NCBI GenBank assembly: GCA_003105245.1
Contig: PQAI01000098.1
Coordinates: 1 to 8,251, forward strand
Direction of reading: 5' to 3'
DNA length: 8,251 nucleotides
Source: Betaproteobacteria bacterium
Lineage (GTDB): Bacteria > Pseudomonadota > Gammaproteobacteria > Burkholderiales > Usitatibacteraceae
Below are positions 6,430-8,251 of the stretch, piece after piece (position 1 is the stretch's first letter; the number at the start of each line of letters is the position of its first letter). The notes beneath the pieces were generated by a model that saw nothing but the letters and a program-made list of their open reading frames with translations, was not told the DNA's origin and made no database searches. The translations under genes were made by a program, and so were the position numbers.

Positions 6430-7587
6430 ATGGCCGTCCGACCGGAGCGCTGGGACATCTTCTGCCGCGTCGTCGACAACCTCGGCGACGTGGGCGTGGC
6501 CTTCCGGCTGGCGCGCTGCCTCGCGCGCGAGCAGGGCAAGGCCGTGCGGCTATGGCTCGACGACCTCACGGTGCTCGCGCGGCTGCGGCGCGAGACGGAC
6601 ATTTCCTCGACCTGCCAGCAGGTGGACGGGGTCGAGGTCCGCCGCTGGGACGCGGCCCTGGATTCCGGCGAGGCGGTGGAGGAGGCGGGGATCGCCGACG
6701 TCGTCGTGGAGACCTTCGGCTGCGACACGCCCCCGGCCTACGTGCACGCGATGGCGGATCGCCGCCCGCACCCGCGCTGGATCAACCTCGAGTACCTGAG
6801 CGCGGAGGAATGGGTCGAGGGCAGCCACGCGCTGCCGTCGCCGCACCCGCGGTACGCCCCGCTCACCCGGCACTTCTTCTTTCCCGGCTTCACGGCGAAG
6901 ACGGGAGGGCTCCTGAGGGAGCGCGACCTCCTCGAGCGCCGCGACGCCTTCCAGGCCGACCGCGCGGCCCAGGCCGAGTTCTGGCGCGGCCTCACCGGGG
7001 CCGTTCCGCCGGACGGCGCCCTCAAGGTGAGCCTCTTCGGTTACGCGGGCGCCCCCTACGGCGCGCTCCTCGACGCGATGGTCCGCCACGCGGGCCCGGT
7101 CTGGATCGCCGCTCCCGAGGGCGTGGCCTCGCAGGCGGTGTCGGCGTGGCTGCACGGCAGCACGCAGGGCGACCGCGGCGGGATCCAGGCCTTCGCGACC
7201 GCCTTCCTGGACCAGGACCGCTACGACGAGCTGCTGTGGGCCTGCGACCTGAACTTCGTGCGCGGCGAGGATTCCTTCGTGCGCGCGCAATGGGCGTCGC
7301 GCCCGTTCGTCTGGCACATCTATCCGACGCAGGACGGCGCCCACTGGGTGAAGCTGGGGGCCTTCCTCGCGCGCTACACCGCGGGCATGGACCGGGCGCA
7401 CGCCACCCGGCTCACCGCCCTGTGGGAGGCCTGGAACCGGGGCGACTCCCCGGCCCGGGCCTGGCCCGCCTTCGACGCGGCGCTGCCGGCCATCGCCCCC
7501 CACGCCGAGGACTGGGCGGAGCGGCTCGCCTCCCGGCCGGACCTTGCCGCGGCGCTGGTCAATTTCACCGATAAGGTGTTAAAATGA
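6430..7587 (+). CDS. earP: EF-P arginine rhamnosyltransferase EarP
   Basis: Cytosolic glycosyltransferase (formerly DUF2331) that transfers rhamnose from dTDP-beta-L-rhamnose to Arg32 of elongation factor P, which EF-P needs to relieve proline stalling in these bacteria. The 385 aa are normal length. The diagnostic N-terminus [20 protein letters not shown] (8-27) carries D16 and D20, which match the catalytic aspartates of the family. Further signatures are [14 protein letters not shown] (149-162), the GT-B-like C-domain stretch [16 protein letters not shown] (199-214) and [20 protein letters not shown] (278-297), where E280 and D281 fit the nucleotide-sugar site. The ATG at 6430 is chosen because WDIF lies near the N-terminus in this family and no earlier in-frame start fits. 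efp begins 55 bp after its stop, the expected enzyme-substrate pair. The gene is divergent from the efflux operon. dTDP-rhamnose synthesis genes are not in the window. Confidence 0.97.
   Translation: MAVRPERWDIFCRVVDNLGDVGVAFRLARCLAREQGKAVRLWLDDLTVLARLRRETDISSTCQQVDGVEVRRWDAALDSGEAVEEAGIADVVVETFGCDTPPAYVHAMADRRPHPRWINLEYLSAEEWVEGSHALPSPHPRYAPLTRHFFFPGFTAKTGGLLRERDLLERRDAFQADRAAQAEFWRGLTGAVPPDGALKVSLFGYAGAPYGALLDAMVRHAGPVWIAAPEGVASQAVSAWLHGSTQGDRGGIQAFATAFLDQDRYDELLWACDLNFVRGEDSFVRAQWASRPFVWHIYPTQDGAHWVKLGAFLARYTAGMDRAHATRLTALWEAWNRGDSPARAWPAFDAALPAIAPHAEDWAERLASRPDLAAALVNFTDKVLK
7577..7585 (+). promoter_or_regulatory. Predicted extended -10 promoter of efp
   Basis: TGTTAAAAT is a TGn extended -10 joined to TAAAAT (5 of 6 to TATAAT), inside an unusually AT-rich patch at the end of earP. 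A weak -35 (TGGTCA, 7556-7561, 4 of 6) lies 18 bp upstream. Transcription would start near 7592, giving a leader of about 50 nt before the efp ATG. This would let efp be expressed beyond the level of earP. Predicted by eye. Confidence 0.55.
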
Positions 7588-7603
7588 AAGGCTTTTCAGA
7601 TAC

Positions 7604-7619
7604 CCCACCGGGCGGTGGG
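7604..7619 (+). other. GC-rich hairpin in the efp 5' leader
   Basis: CCCACC-GGGC-GGTGGG forms a perfect 6-bp stem with a 4-nt loop, ending 23 nt before the efp start codon. No T-run follows, so it is not an intrinsic terminator. It could protect the 5' end of the mRNA, act as a weak attenuator of readthrough from earP, or be incidental. Confidence 0.4.
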
Positions 7620-7642
7620 TGAAGGACATTACGGACGGACTT

Positions 7643-8203
7643 ATGAAAATCGCTCAGGAACTGCGCAGCGGCAACGTATTCATGGTGGGCAAGGACCCGA
7701 TGGTCGTGCTCCGCGCGGAGTACAACAAGGGCGGCCGCAACGCCGCCACCATGAAGATGAAACTGAAGAACCTCCTCACCGGCACCAACACGGAGACCGT
7801 GTACAAGGCCGACGAGAAGTTCGAGCTCCTCATGCTCGACAAGAAGGAAGTGACCTACTCCTACTTCGCCGACCCCATGTACGTGTTCATGGACGGCGAC
7901 TTCAACCAGTACGAGATCGAGAAGGACGTCCTCACCGACGCGCTCGCCTTCATCGAGGAAGGCATGCCCTGCGAGGCGACCTTCTACGAGGGCCGCGCCA
8001 TCTCCGTGGACATCCCCAACACGGTCGTGCGCGAGATCACCTACACCGAGCCCGCCGTGCGCGGCGACACCTCGGGCAAGGTGCTCAAGCCCGCCAAGCT
8101 CGCCAACGGCCACGAGGTCGCGGTGCCGGCCTTCTGCGAGACGGGCGACAAGATCGAGATCGACACCCGCACCAACGAGTACAAGCGCCGCGTCGCCGCC
8201 TGA
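7643..8203 (+). CDS. efp: Translation elongation factor P, rhamnosylated (Arg32) type
   Basis: Ribosome-binding factor that enters beside the P-site tRNA and speeds peptide bonds at consecutive prolines. It has 186 aa, standard length, with the three-domain EF-P layout: KOW-like domain I (1-65), OB domain II (66-126) and OB domain III (127-186), ending [19 protein letters not shown]. The loop tip reads KGGRNAAT (29-36) with Arg32, the residue modified by EarP; an EpmA-type EF-P would have lysine here. The ATG at 7643 gives the family N-terminus [20 protein letters not shown]. An upstream in-frame GTG at 7619 would add eight residues and start in the leader hairpin, so I rejected it. The SD is modest (GGACGGAC just upstream). 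Codons are strongly biased to AAG, GAG, CTC and AAC, consistent with high expression. The preceding gene is its modifying enzyme. Confidence 0.98.
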   Translation: MKIAQELRSGNVFMVGKDPMVVLRAEYNKGGRNAATMKMKLKNLLTGTNTETVYKADEKFELLMLDKKEVTYSYFADPMYVFMDGDFNQYEIEKDVLTDALAFIEEGMPCEATFYEGRAISVDIPNTVVREITYTEPAVRGDTSGKVLKPAKLANGHEVAVPAFCETGDKIEIDTRTNEYKRRVAA

Positions 8204-8228
8204 CCGCCTGCCACCGCTCGGATCCCGG

Positions 8229-8251
8229 AAGGGGCGCTTCGGCGCCCCTTT
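8229..8251 (+). terminator. Intrinsic terminator after efp
   Basis: AAGGGGCGC-TTCG-GCGCCCCTT is a perfect 9-bp stem closed by the very stable C(UUCG)G tetraloop, and runs into Ts at the window edge. It starts 25 bp after the efp stop. The T-tract is cut by the window, so its full length is unseen. Confidence 0.88.

Noticed and set aside
6318..6728. N-terminal extension of the TetR protein up to an ATG at 6728
   Set aside because: The added 137 residues are Ser/Arg/Thr-rich and unlike TetR proteins. They would cover the promoter and operator and run antisense through the start of earP.
6550..7503. Long minus-strand frame opposite earP
   Set aside because: Arg/Gly/Val-rich shadow without domains; the plus strand encodes a full EarP with its catalytic motifs.
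7604..7619. Hairpin between earP and efp as an intrinsic terminator
   Set aside because: No U-tract follows the stem, so I list it only as a leader hairpin.
7619..7642. Upstream GTG start for EF-P adding eight residues
   Set aside because: EF-P of this type begins MK-AQELR, which matches the ATG at 7643. The GTG lies at the base of the leader hairpin.
7565..8113. Minus-strand frame opposite efp
   Set aside because: Repetitive Val/Gly/His/Leu composition from reading biased EF-P codons backwards. The plus strand encodes complete EF-P.

Overview
The window looks like chromosomal DNA of a high-GC proteobacterium, most likely a betaproteobacterium. The reasons are the uniformly GC-rich codon use, an elongation factor P with arginine at position 32, and its EarP rhamnosyltransferase gene directly upstream. 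That is the betaproteobacterial/Pseudomonas type of EF-P modification. Genus cannot be read from the sequence. Nothing suggests recent transfer: I see no IS, integrase, tRNA, CRISPR array or composition break.

Left part (1-6317, minus strand): a compact four-gene efflux operon read right to left. It encodes a TetR/AcrR-family repressor, a periplasmic adaptor lipoprotein (AcrA-like), an inner-membrane RND pump (AcrB-like, HAE1 type) and an outer-membrane channel lipoprotein (OprM/NodT-like, cut by the window edge just before its C-terminus). The junctions are a 4-bp ATGA overlap, a 3-bp gap and an 8-bp overlap, so the genes are probably co-transcribed and translationally coupled. A perfect 16-bp inverted repeat (TAGACTG-GA-CAGTCTA) covers the predicted -10 box of the tetR promoter. 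The likely logic is autorepression of the whole operon, relieved by a ligand of the repressor.

Middle (6318-6429): a 112-bp divergent intergenic region holding the tetR promoter/operator and a -10-like box only six bases before the earP start codon.

Right part (6430-8251, plus strand): earP followed by efp. EarP attaches rhamnose to Arg32 of EF-P, and modified EF-P rescues ribosomes stalled on proline runs. A good extended -10 promoter overlaps the end of earP and a GC hairpin sits in the efp leader, so efp probably has its own strong transcription. A C(UUCG)G-loop intrinsic terminator closes the unit.

No clearly undescribed system is present. The best second-look items are regulatory: the operator/promoter overlap, a possible leaderless earP mRNA, the efp promoter and leader, and proline triplets in the pump proteins next to the EF-P module.
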